Shown one piece after another: positions 12,885 to 19,950 of a stretch of 21,082 nucleotides of DNA. A program made the translations under genes and the position numbers. Numbering within the stretch: the first letter of the stretch is position 1; each line of letters begins with the position of its first letter. The stretch lies in contig DAOUAQ010000029.1 in NCBI GenBank assembly GCA_034433375.1, positions 1 through 21,082 of the forward strand. The letters run 5' to 3'. The notes beneath the pieces were generated by a model, which made no database searches, was not told the DNA's origin, and saw only the letters and a program-made list of their open reading frames with translations. The stretch comes from DSWT01 sp034433375. GTDB taxonomy: Bacteria > Chloroflexota > Anaerolineae > B4-G1 > SLSP01.

Positions 12885-12921
12885 GCCGGGGCATGGATCA
12901 CTTGCCCCGGCTTTCCTTTTT
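12885..12921 (+). terminator. Intra-operon terminator before livH
   Basis: GCCGGGGCA (12885-12893) and TGCCCCGGC (12903-12911) form a perfect 9-base stem with a 9-base loop, followed by TTTCCTTTTT. It stands between the binding-protein gene and the permease genes and should let only part of the transcription through. It also shows that the in-frame upstream ATG at 12879 is not the livH start. Confidence 0.85.
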
Positions 12922-12932
12922 GGGAGGTAGGG

Positions 12933-14237
12933 ATGGCGCAGACATTCTCAAGATCAATGAAAAACAGCGGCATGATGCAGCGACATAATGGGATGCTGCT
13001 CAACCGCTTCAGCCAGGGTTTATTTGTGCTTCTGGGATTACTCGTCGTTTACGTTCTGGGGCAAGCATTTTTTCAGAACCCTAAAGTCTTTGTGGAACAA
13101 GTGCTCAACGGTCTTCAATTGGGATTCATCTATGCGCTTATTGCCTTAGGTTACACGATGATTTATGGCATTGTGAAACTGATCAACTTTGCCCACGGCG
13201 ATGTGTTTATGGTGGGCGCCTTCACCAGCTTCTACGCCGTTTCGACTTTGCAGTTACATCGTTGGCCGGCGTGGCTTTTCCCGGACATCGCGCCGGGGGC
13301 GATGATGCTCATCGGCACAGTCTCGGTGATCCTGATGTCCATGCTCTTTTCGGCGACGCTGGCTGTAGTCATCGAGCGGTTTGCCTACAAGCCGTTGCGC
13401 GCAAAACCCCGGATTGCTGCTTTGATTACGGCGATCGGGGTTTCTTTTTTTGTGGAATACTTTGGCGCCCTGCCTTTTGCCTTCACCAACAACTACATCA
13501 CCTACTCACGGCCTTTTGAAGTCAGTGTATACAGCGGCGCAATGATCTCCCCGGTGTTAATTATCGGCGCATGGGTGTTATTTGTGATTGCTTTGCTGCT
13601 CCTTGCGGGATTCTCGTGGGCAGCGCGCCGTGGCAACGTGCAGGCGCAGACGTGGAAGCGGCATCCCGTGCTTCAGTTTGGCTTGTTGTTTTTCGGCTTC
13701 ATCGCTGTTGTCCTCACCCTCACCGGCGTCAAAATTGTGACCGGCGGCAAGGTGTGGGATCTGTCGGTATCGAACGTGATGCTGGTCATTATGGGCGCTT
13801 CGATTCTCCTGCAAGTGCTGCTGCAATACGTGGTCAGCCACACGCGGATTGGGAAGGCGATGCGCGCCGCAGCGTATGACAAAGCGGTGGCGCGCTTGAT
13901 GGGCATCAATGTGGATGGCGTCATCACCGCGACATTTGCCCTGGGGGGCGGACTGGCTGGCGCAGCGGGTGTGTTGTACGCCACAGCGTTCAAGCAAGTT
14001 CATCACTTGATGGGGATCATTCCGGGCTTGAAAGCGTTCGTGGCTGCGGTGGTTGGAGGAATCGGCAGCATTCCGGGGGCGTTCGTTGGTTCGCTGATCA
14101 TGGGGCAGACAGAGGTGCTTGCGGCCGGATTCATTTCGACGCCTATGCGCGATGCGGTGGCTTTTTCCCTGTTGATTGTGGTGCTGTTGGTGTGGCCACA
14201 GGGCCTTTTTGGCGAGCCGCCGGCGGAAAAGGTATAG
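12933..14237 (+). CDS. livH: Amino-acid ABC transporter permease LivH, enlarged
   Basis: One of the two membrane subunits of the Liv-type importer. The hallmark segment GYTMIYGIVKLINFAHGD (73-90) and the late SHTRIGKAMRAAAYDKAVARLMGIN (302-326) are typical of LivH. At 434 residues it is well above the usual ~300. The extra length lies mainly at about residues 195-295, where added hydrophobic helices (204-229, 248-266, 280-300) and a basic loop separate the two conserved halves, plus a 50-residue N-terminal lead. ATG 12933 is chosen because GGGAGG (12922-12927) lies 5 bases before it; the in-frame ATG at 12879 would put a terminator inside the gene. The stop codon overlaps the livM ribosome site. 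Confidence 0.9.
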   Translation: MAQTFSRSMKNSGMMQRHNGMLLNRFSQGLFVLLGLLVVYVLGQAFFQNPKVFVEQVLNGLQLGFIYALIALGYTMIYGIVKLINFAHGDVFMVGAFTSFYAVSTLQLHRWPAWLFPDIAPGAMMLIGTVSVILMSMLFSATLAVVIERFAYKPLRAKPRIAALITAIGVSFFVEYFGALPFAFTNNYITYSRPFEVSVYSGAMISPVLIIGAWVLFVIALLLLAGFSWAARRGNVQAQTWKRHPVLQFGLLFFGFIAVVLTLTGVKIVTGGKVWDLSVSNVMLVIMGASILLQVLLQYVVSHTRIGKAMRAAAYDKAVARLMGINVDGVITATFALGGGLAGAAGVLYATAFKQVHHLMGIIPGLKAFVAAVVGGIGSIPGAFVGSLIMGQTEVLAAGFISTPMRDAVAFSLLIVVLLVWPQGLFGEPPAEKV

Positions 14238-14247
14238 GAGGAAGATC

Positions 14248-15504
14248 ATGCGTCAACGAATGAAACCGGGTGTGACGTTCTTCGCCGTGGGGTTGGTGAT
14301 CTTTGTGGTCATTCAGGTCTTGCTTAGCGCCGGCCTGTTGAACAACTACTGGCGTGGCATTATTTTCTGGGGCGCCGCCATTTCGATTGTGGCGCTAGGT
14401 TTGAACTTGATCTACGGATTTAACGGGCAATTCTCGTTGGGGCAGTATGGCTTTTACGCGATCGGTGCGTACACGTCCGCGGACATCACGTATCGTTGGA
14501 CGCGCGGCGATCCTTCTGCTCTGGTGGTGGTGTTGGCGGGCGCGTTGCTTACCCTGGGCTTCTATGCCCTGTTGGCGGCTTTCCTGCGCCGCTTTTATGG
14601 CGTGACCGTGATGGCGCGTTTTACGTTATACGTCCTGGCCACGATCCTGGCCTTTGCGATAGCGGTGACGGTTGGCGTGCCGTTGTTGGGGCCGGTGTTC
14701 TCGGCAGTGCTGGGGGCGCTGCCTACCGTGGTCTCGCAACAGATCGTCTTTTTGTTTGCGCTGCTTGGCGGCGCAAGTCTGGCTGGGATCGCCAGCTTTT
14801 TATTCGGCATTCCTGTGCTGGAGCTAGGTTCGGACTATTTCGGGATTGCGACGCTGGGCTTTACTATCATCGTCAAAGTGTTGCTGGATAATACTGATAC
14901 CCTCTTGCCCTTCCCCGAAATGAAAGGCGCGCGTGGGATGATTGGAATCCCTCAATGGACGACCTGGCCCTGGGTTTTCGGATCGTTACTTTTCGTGATC
15001 CTCGTGATGCGCAACGTGCTTCATTCGAGCGTAGGACGCGCGATCGTCTCTGTGCGCGAGGACGAACGGGCGGCGGAGCTGGTCGGCATCGATGCGGCGA
15101 CGACAAAAGTGCTGGCGTTCGTACTGGGCAGTGTCTTTGCCGGGCTGGCGGGTGGCATTCGGGCGCACGATCTGGCCTTCCTGCACCCGCAGTCGTTCAA
15201 CTTCATTCAGTCGTTCAACCCTCTGATTATCGTCGTTTTTGGTGGTCTGAGCAGCATGACCGGCACGGTCGTTACCGGCTTCTTCTGGATTTTCCTGCTC
15301 GAAGGTGTGCTGCGGCTGTATTTACCGCAAGGCTTCGAGACGTGGCGGATGGTCGTCTATCCGCTGGTCCTGTTGATCATGATGTTGTTGCGACCTGAGG
15401 GTTTGTTCGGGCGGTATGAAATCCCGTTCTTGCGCCGGGTGCTGCCCCCTCTGCCGGTGAAAACTGAAGCTGCCGCCGAATCCGTCCAGGAGGTGAGCGC
15501 ATGA
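14248..15504 (+). CDS. livM: Amino-acid ABC transporter permease LivM, enlarged
   Basis: Second membrane subunit of the importer, 418 residues. Landmarks are ALGLNLIYGFNGQFSLGQYGF (49-69), the GSDYFGIATLGFTIIVKVLL segment (194-213) before the ATP-binding-protein contact, and the late SVREDERAAELVGID loop. Compared with the usual LivM (~320-360 residues), an insertion of about 60-80 residues with extra hydrophobic helices (around 124-147 and 160-188) lies between these landmarks. AGGAGG (14236-14241), overlapping the livH stop, precedes ATG 14248 by six bases; the in-frame ATG at 14176 lies inside livH and is rejected. The stop overlaps the livG start (ATGA). Confidence 0.9.
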   Translation: MRQRMKPGVTFFAVGLVIFVVIQVLLSAGLLNNYWRGIIFWGAAISIVALGLNLIYGFNGQFSLGQYGFYAIGAYTSADITYRWTRGDPSALVVVLAGALLTLGFYALLAAFLRRFYGVTVMARFTLYVLATILAFAIAVTVGVPLLGPVFSAVLGALPTVVSQQIVFLFALLGGASLAGIASFLFGIPVLELGSDYFGIATLGFTIIVKVLLDNTDTLLPFPEMKGARGMIGIPQWTTWPWVFGSLLFVILVMRNVLHSSVGRAIVSVREDERAAELVGIDAATTKVLAFVLGSVFAGLAGGIRAHDLAFLHPQSFNFIQSFNPLIIVVFGGLSSMTGTVVTGFFWIFLLEGVLRLYLPQGFETWRMVVYPLVLLIMMLLRPEGLFGRYEIPFLRRVLPPLPVKTEAAAESVQEVSA

Positions 15505-16322
15505 ACGGACGACCGGAAGGACTTTCACCGGATGTGGAAGCACGCCCCATCGTGCTGGAAATGGAAGACGTGACACACTTCTTTGGCAACCTGCGGGCCG
15601 TGTATAACTTCGACCTCGTCCTACGCCACGGCGAATTGGCCGGATTGATCGGCCCGAACGGCGCTGGCAAAACCACCGTCTTTAACCTGATCACCGGCGT
15701 CTACCAGGCGACCCAGGGGAAGATCCGCTATAAAGGTACTAATTTGCTCGGATTGCCCTCCCACGAAATCATCCAGATGGGCATCGCGCGCACCTTTCAG
15801 AACATTCGCCTGTTCGCCAACCTGACGGTGTTGGACAACGTGCGCATCGCCTATCATCCGCACGCCGGCTATGGCCTGATGGATTCCATTCTCCACACAC
15901 GCCGTTTCCGCGAAAAAGAAGCCGAGATGGCGCAGCAAGCGCAGGAGTTCCTCGAAATCTTCGGCCTGGGCGACCGTCGCAACGACATCGCCGGCAGCCT
16001 GCCCTACGGTTTGCAGCGGCGCCTCGAAATTGCGCGCGCGCTGGCGGCCTATCCCCGGCTGCTGATCCTGGACGAACCGGCGGCCGGCATGAATCCGCAG
16101 GAAATTGATGAGCTGATGGACTTAATCCACTTTATCCGCGACCGCTTCGACCTGACCATCCTGCTGGTCGAGCACCGGATGCGCCTGGTGATGAACATCT
16201 GCGAGTGGATCACGGTGATGGACTTTGGAGAAATCATCGCGCGAGGCCTGCCTGCCCAAGTGCGCAGCGATCCGCACGTGATCGAGGCTTATCTGGGCCG
16301 CCAGGCCGTGGAAATCAAGTAG
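15501..16322 (+). CDS. livG: Amino-acid ABC transporter ATP-binding protein LivG
   Basis: A 273-residue cytoplasmic ATPase that pairs with LivF to power import. Walker A GPNGAGKT (51-58), GIARTFQNIRLF (94-105, Q-loop with the LivG-specific RTFQN), a signature reading LPYGLQRRLEIARAL (167-181, usually LSYGQQ), Walker B LLILDEP (187-193) and H-loop LLVEHRM are all visible. A 20-residue N-terminal lead precedes the usual beginning. The signature Ser-to-Pro and Gln-to-Leu changes are unusual, but the neighbouring residues are intact. The start overlaps the livM stop by four bases, indicating coupled translation. Confidence 0.93.
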   Translation: MNGRPEGLSPDVEARPIVLEMEDVTHFFGNLRAVYNFDLVLRHGELAGLIGPNGAGKTTVFNLITGVYQATQGKIRYKGTNLLGLPSHEIIQMGIARTFQNIRLFANLTVLDNVRIAYHPHAGYGLMDSILHTRRFREKEAEMAQQAQEFLEIFGLGDRRNDIAGSLPYGLQRRLEIARALAAYPRLLILDEPAAGMNPQEIDELMDLIHFIRDRFDLTILLVEHRMRLVMNICEWITVMDFGEIIARGLPAQVRSDPHVIEAYLGRQAVEIK

Positions 16323-16331
16323 GGGGGACGC

Positions 16332-17045
16332 ATGGCGCTCTTAGAAGTCAATAACCTGTATGTATCTTATGGCGCAATTCGCGCCTTGCACGGCGTCTCT
16401 TTTCATGTGGATCGTGGTGAAGTGGTGACGTTGATCGGCGCGAATGGCGCGGGCAAATCCACCACACTGCGCGCGCTTTCGGGATTGCAGCCCGCCGACA
16501 GTGGTTCAATCATCTACGACGGCGTGGACATCACCCGCAAGCCGGCCAGCGACATTGTCCCGATGGGCATCGTCCAGGTGCCGGAAGGCCGGCGCATCTT
16601 TGCGCCCCTCACCGTGCGCGAGAACCTGGAAATGGGCGCCTTCACGCGCAAAGACAAAGCTGAGATCGAAGCAAGTATGCAGCACGTCTTTGAGCTTTTC
16701 CCCCGCCTCAAGGAACGTCTCGAACAGACCGGCGGCACACTCTCCGGCGGCGAACAGCAGATGCTGGCCGTCGGGCGCGCCCTGATGGCGAAGCCCAAGC
16801 TGCTGCTGATGGACGAGCCTTCGATGGGCCTGGCGCCGATCCTGGTGGAAGAAATCTTCGACATCATCCAGGAGATTAACCGCGAGGGCGTGACCGTCCT
16901 CTTGGTGGAACAGAACGCGCACATGGCGCTCTCCATCGCCCATCGCGGGTACGTCCTGGAGACGGGCGCTATCGAACTGGAAGGCCCGGCGCAAGAACTG
17001 GCCGCCAATTCGCGGGTGCGCGAGGCGTATTTGGGCGGAGGGTAA
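16332..17045 (+). CDS. livF: Amino-acid ABC transporter ATP-binding protein LivF
   Basis: A 237-residue ATPase subunit of the importer. Walker A GANGAGKS (36-43), VPEGRRIFAPLTVRENLEMGA (83-103, the LivF hallmark), signature LSGGEQQ (137-143), and Walker B LLLMDEPSMGLAP (157-169) match the family throughout, and the length is typical. AGGGGGGA shortly before the ATG serves as ribosome site. It begins nine bases after livG. An intrinsic terminator follows, ending the main liv transcript before the second binding-protein gene. Confidence 0.95.
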   Translation: MALLEVNNLYVSYGAIRALHGVSFHVDRGEVVTLIGANGAGKSTTLRALSGLQPADSGSIIYDGVDITRKPASDIVPMGIVQVPEGRRIFAPLTVRENLEMGAFTRKDKAEIEASMQHVFELFPRLKERLEQTGGTLSGGEQQMLAVGRALMAKPKLLLMDEPSMGLAPILVEEIFDIIQEINREGVTVLLVEQNAHMALSIAHRGYVLETGAIELEGPAQELAANSRVREAYLGGG

Positions 17046-17068
17046 AATCCGCGCCTGACGCATAAGTG

Positions 17069-17098
17069 AAGCGGGAGGACACATTCTTCCCGCTTTTC
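17069..17098 (+). terminator. Terminator after livF
   Basis: AAGCGGGA (17069-17076) pairs with TCCCGCTT (17088-17095) across an 11-base loop, followed by TTTTC. It closes the liv transcript, so the second binding-protein gene needs read-through or its own promoter. Confidence 0.8.
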
Positions 17099-17121
17099 TA
17101 TTCCCAAAAGCACTCTATAAC

Positions 17122-17144
17122 TGTGGCCGGTCTCTGACCGCGCC
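17122..17144. repeat. Palindromic interspersed repeat, copy 1
   Basis: A 23-base element, TGTGGCCGGTCTCTGACCGC plus GCC. Another copy at 18333-18355 differs by one base (T for C at position 18). It folds around CGGTC-TCT-GACCG. In this copy the outer arm is imperfect (GCCGCC instead of GCCACA). Confidence 0.8.
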
Positions 17145-17177
17145 GCCAGAGAGCCGTTGATGCCTTGAGGGGGTTGT

Positions 17178-18320
17178 TTGCGGATTAAAGTTTTCAATCT
17201 TTGCCTTGCTGTGGTCCTGCTGGCCTTGCCTGCCTGCGGCCCGCGTGACGAAGGCAACACGGCGCTCATCATCGCCGTCATTGCCCCCTTCAGCGGTGAT
17301 TTCGCGTCCCTGGGCAACGCCGCCCGCGACGGTGCGGTGCTGGCGATTGAGGAATGGAACCAGCGTGGCGGCGTTCTGGGGAAACCTGTGCAGGCAACGC
17401 TGTTGGACAGCCAGTGTGACTTCGCCACAGCTCGCAAGGTCGCGCAGACGGTCATTGAGGAGCAGGACGTGCGGTTTATCGTCGGCGCGGTGTGCAGCGA
17501 TGCCGCCGAAGGCGTTGCCCAGGTAGCCACTCGCCTGGGCGCGGTGCAGATCAGCCCCACCGCCGTTGATCCCGAAGTGACGTTGGACTTTGATGGAAAC
17601 GTGCGGCCCTTGGTTTTCCGCGTCCCCTTTATTGACCCAGCGCAGGGCATGGCCGCCGCCAGGTTCGCCCTGGAAAATCTTGGGGCAAATTCGGCGGCTA
17701 TCCTCTACGCCGAAAACAGCGCGTATGGGCTTGCTCTGGCCGATGCCTTTGAGACAACATTCAAAGCCAGTGACGGCGACATCGTCATCCGTGCAACTTA
17801 CAAACAGGAAGCGGACTCCTATTACGATATGCTCCAACCGGTGCGCGACGCCGCTCCCGACATTCTCTACGTGCCAGGCTACTACACCGTGATGAACCGG
17901 CTCATCGCGCAAGCCAGAGGCTTTGGTCTGCTCCAGCCGATCATCGGCAGCGACGGCTGGGACTCGCCGAATTTGCGCCTGTCTGCCGTGGATGGCTGCT
18001 ACTTCACCACCCATTATTTCCCTGGTGAACCGCGCCCCGAAGTCGCGGCCTGGATTCAGCGTTACACGGCCCGCTATCTCGCCCCGCCTGACACCGTAGC
18101 GACCTTGAGTTACGACGCGACGAATATCTTGCTGGCAGCTATCCAGAAAGCCGGGACGACGACAGACCCGTACCAGGTCGCGGCTGCGCTGGAAACGCTG
18201 ACCTTCGACGCCATCTCCGGACAGATGACCTTCGATGAAGTCCACAACCCGCTCAAGGGCGTGCTGCTTGTGCGCGCGCTCAATGGGCAACTCATCTACG
18301 TTGACCGTGTGACTCCCTGA
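17178..18320 (+). CDS. Second Liv-type substrate-binding lipoprotein
   Basis: A 380-residue paralogue of the first binding protein of this operon, aligning along its whole length (APFSGDFASLG, DSQCD, GWDSPNLR, NPLKG). The start is TTG 17178, with GAGGGGG (17166-17172) five bases upstream; the only nearby in-frame ATG (17160) runs into a stop. Lipobox LPAC has Cys 20. The disulfide cysteines are kept, but the head-group segments differ: CSD instead of CSS, and SPTAVDP instead of SPTSTNP, so Thr and Ser positions that hold the ligand in LivJ are changed. A different ligand is likely. It lies after the livF terminator, between two copies of a palindromic repeat, with no convincing promoter of its own. 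Confidence 0.9.
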   Translation: MRIKVFNLCLAVVLLALPACGPRDEGNTALIIAVIAPFSGDFASLGNAARDGAVLAIEEWNQRGGVLGKPVQATLLDSQCDFATARKVAQTVIEEQDVRFIVGAVCSDAAEGVAQVATRLGAVQISPTAVDPEVTLDFDGNVRPLVFRVPFIDPAQGMAAARFALENLGANSAAILYAENSAYGLALADAFETTFKASDGDIVIRATYKQEADSYYDMLQPVRDAAPDILYVPGYYTVMNRLIAQARGFGLLQPIIGSDGWDSPNLRLSAVDGCYFTTHYFPGEPRPEVAAWIQRYTARYLAPPDTVATLSYDATNILLAAIQKAGTTTDPYQVAAALETLTFDAISGQMTFDEVHNPLKGVLLVRALNGQLIYVDRVTP

Positions 18321-18332
18321 TCACCTTCTTGT

Positions 18333-18355
18333 TGTGGCCGGTCTCTGACTGCGCC
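18333..18355. repeat. Palindromic interspersed repeat, copy 2
   Basis: It differs from copy 1 by one base in 23. With the following ACA the fold is nearly complete: TGTGGC pairs with GCCACA outside and CGGTC with GACTG (one G-U) inside, with a bulged C. It lies 12 bases after the second binding-protein gene, where it may help end or protect that message, and just upstream of the Fur-family promoter. Confidence 0.8.
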
Positions 18356-18359
18356 ACAC

Positions 18360-18387
18360 TTGCATCCTCCGGCAATTCTGTTATCAT
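18360..18387 (+). promoter_or_regulatory. Promoter of the Fur-family/metal-uptake operon
   Basis: TTGCAT (18360-18365), 16-base spacer, TATCAT (18382-18387). The predicted start is near 18394, exactly where a cluster of TTGCAA-like hexamers begins. Confidence 0.55.
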
Positions 18388-18393
18388 AGCCAC

Positions 18394-18425
18394 TTGCAAC
18401 TTATGGCAACTGCAAAGAATCGCAA
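18394..18425. promoter_or_regulatory. Candidate Fur-family (Nur/Zur-like) operator
   Basis: TTGCAA (18394-18399), TGGCAA (18404-18409), CTGCAA (18410-18415) and TCGCAA (18420-18425) form a cluster over the predicted transcription start. The outer pair TTGCA/TGCAA is an inverted repeat spanning 22 bases, the size of a Fur-family site. TTGCAA is the half-site reported for the nickel regulator Nur. The position suggests autorepression. Confidence 0.45.
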
Positions 18426-18427
18426 CA

Positions 18428-18868
18428 ATGTCCTGTCAAGAAGTGTTACTGCGTCATCTCCATAAGCGTGGACTGCGCCTCACCCCACAGCGCGAATTGG
18501 TGCTGAGCGTGCTGCATCAGATTGAGGCGCCATCCACTGCTGAAGAAATCTACGCGCGCGTCCACGCCATCAGCGCCAGCGTGGACATCTCCACGGTGTA
18601 CCGGACGCTGGAGCTATTTCAGGAATTCCAATTGGTCGCCGCCTTTGACCCCGGAGATGGCACGCGCCGTTATGAGCACCTCGGTGTCGAGGCCCCGCAT
18701 CACCATCTCGTCTGCCGGTCGTGCGGGAACGTCATCCAGGTGGCCCTTGAAGATTTACGCCCGCTCTGTGATCAACTGACGGCAACGTTAGGCTTCGTCG
18801 CCGACCCGGTCGGCCTGACGATCCCCGGCCTGTGCGCCGCGTGTTCTGCCCGATTGGCTGATGTGTGA
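18428..18868 (+). CDS. Fur-family metal-responsive repressor
   Basis: A 146-residue DNA-binding regulator. The winged helix holds LRLTPQRELVLSVL (16-29) and the recognition helix STVYRTLELF (55-64), both typical of Fur/Zur/Nur/PerR. The dimerisation half has APHHHLVCRSCGNV (89-102, His 91-93 metal site and Cys 96, 99) and GLCAACSARL (134-143, Cys 136, 139), which together make the structural Cys4 zinc site. ATG 18428 is preferred over an earlier frame extension because the family starts a few residues before LLRHLHKRG; no strong ribosome site is visible, which fits a short leader. It is followed by cobalt/nickel ECF importer genes, so nickel (Nur-like) or cobalt control is inferred; iron or zinc cannot be excluded. 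Confidence 0.9.
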   Translation: MSCQEVLLRHLHKRGLRLTPQRELVLSVLHQIEAPSTAEEIYARVHAISASVDISTVYRTLELFQEFQLVAAFDPGDGTRRYEHLGVEAPHHHLVCRSCGNVIQVALEDLRPLCDQLTATLGFVADPVGLTIPGLCAACSARLADV

Positions 18869-18900
18869 TTTTTAGATTCTACATTTTCGAGGAGGATTCT

Positions 18901-19860
18901 ATGCTTTTCTCACCGGTTCCAATGCACATTCCTGACGGATTTCTCTCGGTAGCAGTATCCCTGGTTCTGTGGGTGGGCGTCATCATCGTTGTGGGGTACG
19001 CGCTCAAGCGCGTCAATGCGGATGTGGGCGAGCGGCAGGTGCCGTTGATGGGCGTGCTCGCGGCCTGCATCTTCGCCGGGCAGATGCTCAACTTCTCAGT
19101 GACGGGCGGCACGTCCGGCCACCTGATGGGCGCGGCGCTCGCCACCATCCTGCTCGGCCCGTGGGCGGCGATTGTGGTGATGGCGTGCGTCGTCGGCGTG
19201 CAGGCGCTCATCTTTCAGGACGGCGGCCTGCTGGCTTTGGGCGCGAACATCGTCAACATGGGCGTCATCGGTGTGACGGTGGCGTATTTCGCGCAGCGCA
19301 CGCTGCATAAGCTGTTGGGGAAATGGGCGGGCGGCCTGTTCGTCAGCGGCTTTCTCTCCGGCTGGCTCTCGATTGTTGTGGCGGCGCTGGCCTGCGCGCT
19401 GCAACTGGCGCTGTCCGGTTCATCCCCGGCCAACCTCGCAATCCCGGCGATGGCCGGCATCCACGCCTTGATCGGCGTCGGCGAAGGGCTGATTACGGCC
19501 GGCGCGCTGGTCTTCCTCAAGGCGGCGCGGCGCGATCTGCTGGAAGAGGTGCCGGCAAAGGTGGTGGGCGGCAAGGCGGTGTGGATTGGCGGGCTGGTCA
19601 TCGCGGCGGCGCTGGCGATCCTCTCGCCGCTGGCCTCCGCGCACCCCGACGGGTTGGAGTGGGTGGCCGAAGAGCGCGGCTTCCTCGACCTGGCGCGCGA
19701 ACCGCTCTACGAGATCATCCCCGATTATGTGCTGCCGGGCGTCGCCAACGAGGCGCTGGCGACGATCCTGGCCGGTGTCATCGGCGCGCTGCTCGTCTGC
19801 GGCGCGGCGGCCGGCGTGGCGTACTTGCGCCGAAATCGCGCGCAGAGTAGCGGCGTATAG
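18901..19860 (+). CDS. cbiM: CbiM/NikM substrate-capture protein fused to a PDGLE (CbiN-like) domain
   Basis: Membrane S-component of an ECF-type cobalt or nickel importer, 319 residues. The hallmark MHIPDGFLS begins at residue 8, TGGTSGHLMGAALATILLGP (69-87) carries the second His ligand, and QALIFQDGGLLALGANIVNMG (101-121) is family-specific. From about residue 228 the fused PDGLE domain adds a helix, the motif AHPDGLEWVAEERGF (247-261) and a last helix (286-309). AGGAGG (18890-18895), five bases before ATG 18901, favours that start. But in studied family members the Met-His of MHIP is the free N-terminus and binds the metal. Counted from ATG 18922, the His of SGHLMG is residue 67, matching the second ligand of NikM. 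Either the seven extra residues are removed or translation begins at 18922. Confidence 0.92.
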   Translation: MLFSPVPMHIPDGFLSVAVSLVLWVGVIIVVGYALKRVNADVGERQVPLMGVLAACIFAGQMLNFSVTGGTSGHLMGAALATILLGPWAAIVVMACVVGVQALIFQDGGLLALGANIVNMGVIGVTVAYFAQRTLHKLLGKWAGGLFVSGFLSGWLSIVVAALACALQLALSGSSPANLAIPAMAGIHALIGVGEGLITAGALVFLKAARRDLLEEVPAKVVGGKAVWIGGLVIAAALAILSPLASAHPDGLEWVAEERGFLDLAREPLYEIIPDYVLPGVANEALATILAGVIGALLVCGAAAGVAYLRRNRAQSSGV

Positions 19861-19867
19861 TTTTTTG

Positions 19868-19940
19868 TCAGCAGATTAAGCAGATTTAGCAGATTATTTT
19901 TAACCGATTGAAAATCTGCTTAATCTGCTAAATCTGCTGA
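19868..19940. repeat. Composite inverted repeat of AGCAGATTW units
   Basis: Three tandem 9-base units (AGCAGATTA, AGCAGATTT, AGCAGATTA; arm 19869-19895) face three inverted units (AATCTGCTT, AATCTGCTA, AATCTGCTG; arm 19913-19939) across a 17-base AT-rich loop. The 27-base arms are complementary at 25 positions, and TCA/TGA extends the ends. It fills the gap between cbiM and cbiQ and ends 10 bases before the cbiQ start. Confidence 0.85.
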
Positions 19941-19950
19941 TGAGAAATAG

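Noticed and set aside
12879..12932. Longer livH start at ATG 12879
   Set aside because: It would place an intrinsic terminator and the ribosome site inside the coding region; the encoded lead (MGAGAWITCPG) is not permease-like.
14176..14247. Longer livM start at ATG 14176
   Set aside because: It lies deep inside livH, gives an Arg/Cys-rich lead, and a strong ribosome site serves ATG 14248.
17094..17121. Promoter for the second binding protein using TATAAC at 17116-17121
   Set aside because: The -35 region (TTTTCT) is poor and overlaps the livF terminator tail; too weak to call.
17122..18355. Composite transposon carrying the second binding-protein gene
   Set aside because: The flanking 23-base elements are in direct orientation, no transposase gene and no target-site duplications were seen, and the cargo is a paralogue fitting the operon.
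18329..18427. N-terminal extension of the Fur-family protein
   Set aside because: The extension covers the promoter and operator-like hexamers and does not match the family; ATG 18428 is the natural start.
18865..18900. GTG start of cbiM at 18865
   Set aside because: It overlaps the Fur-family stop and would put AGGAGG inside the coding region.
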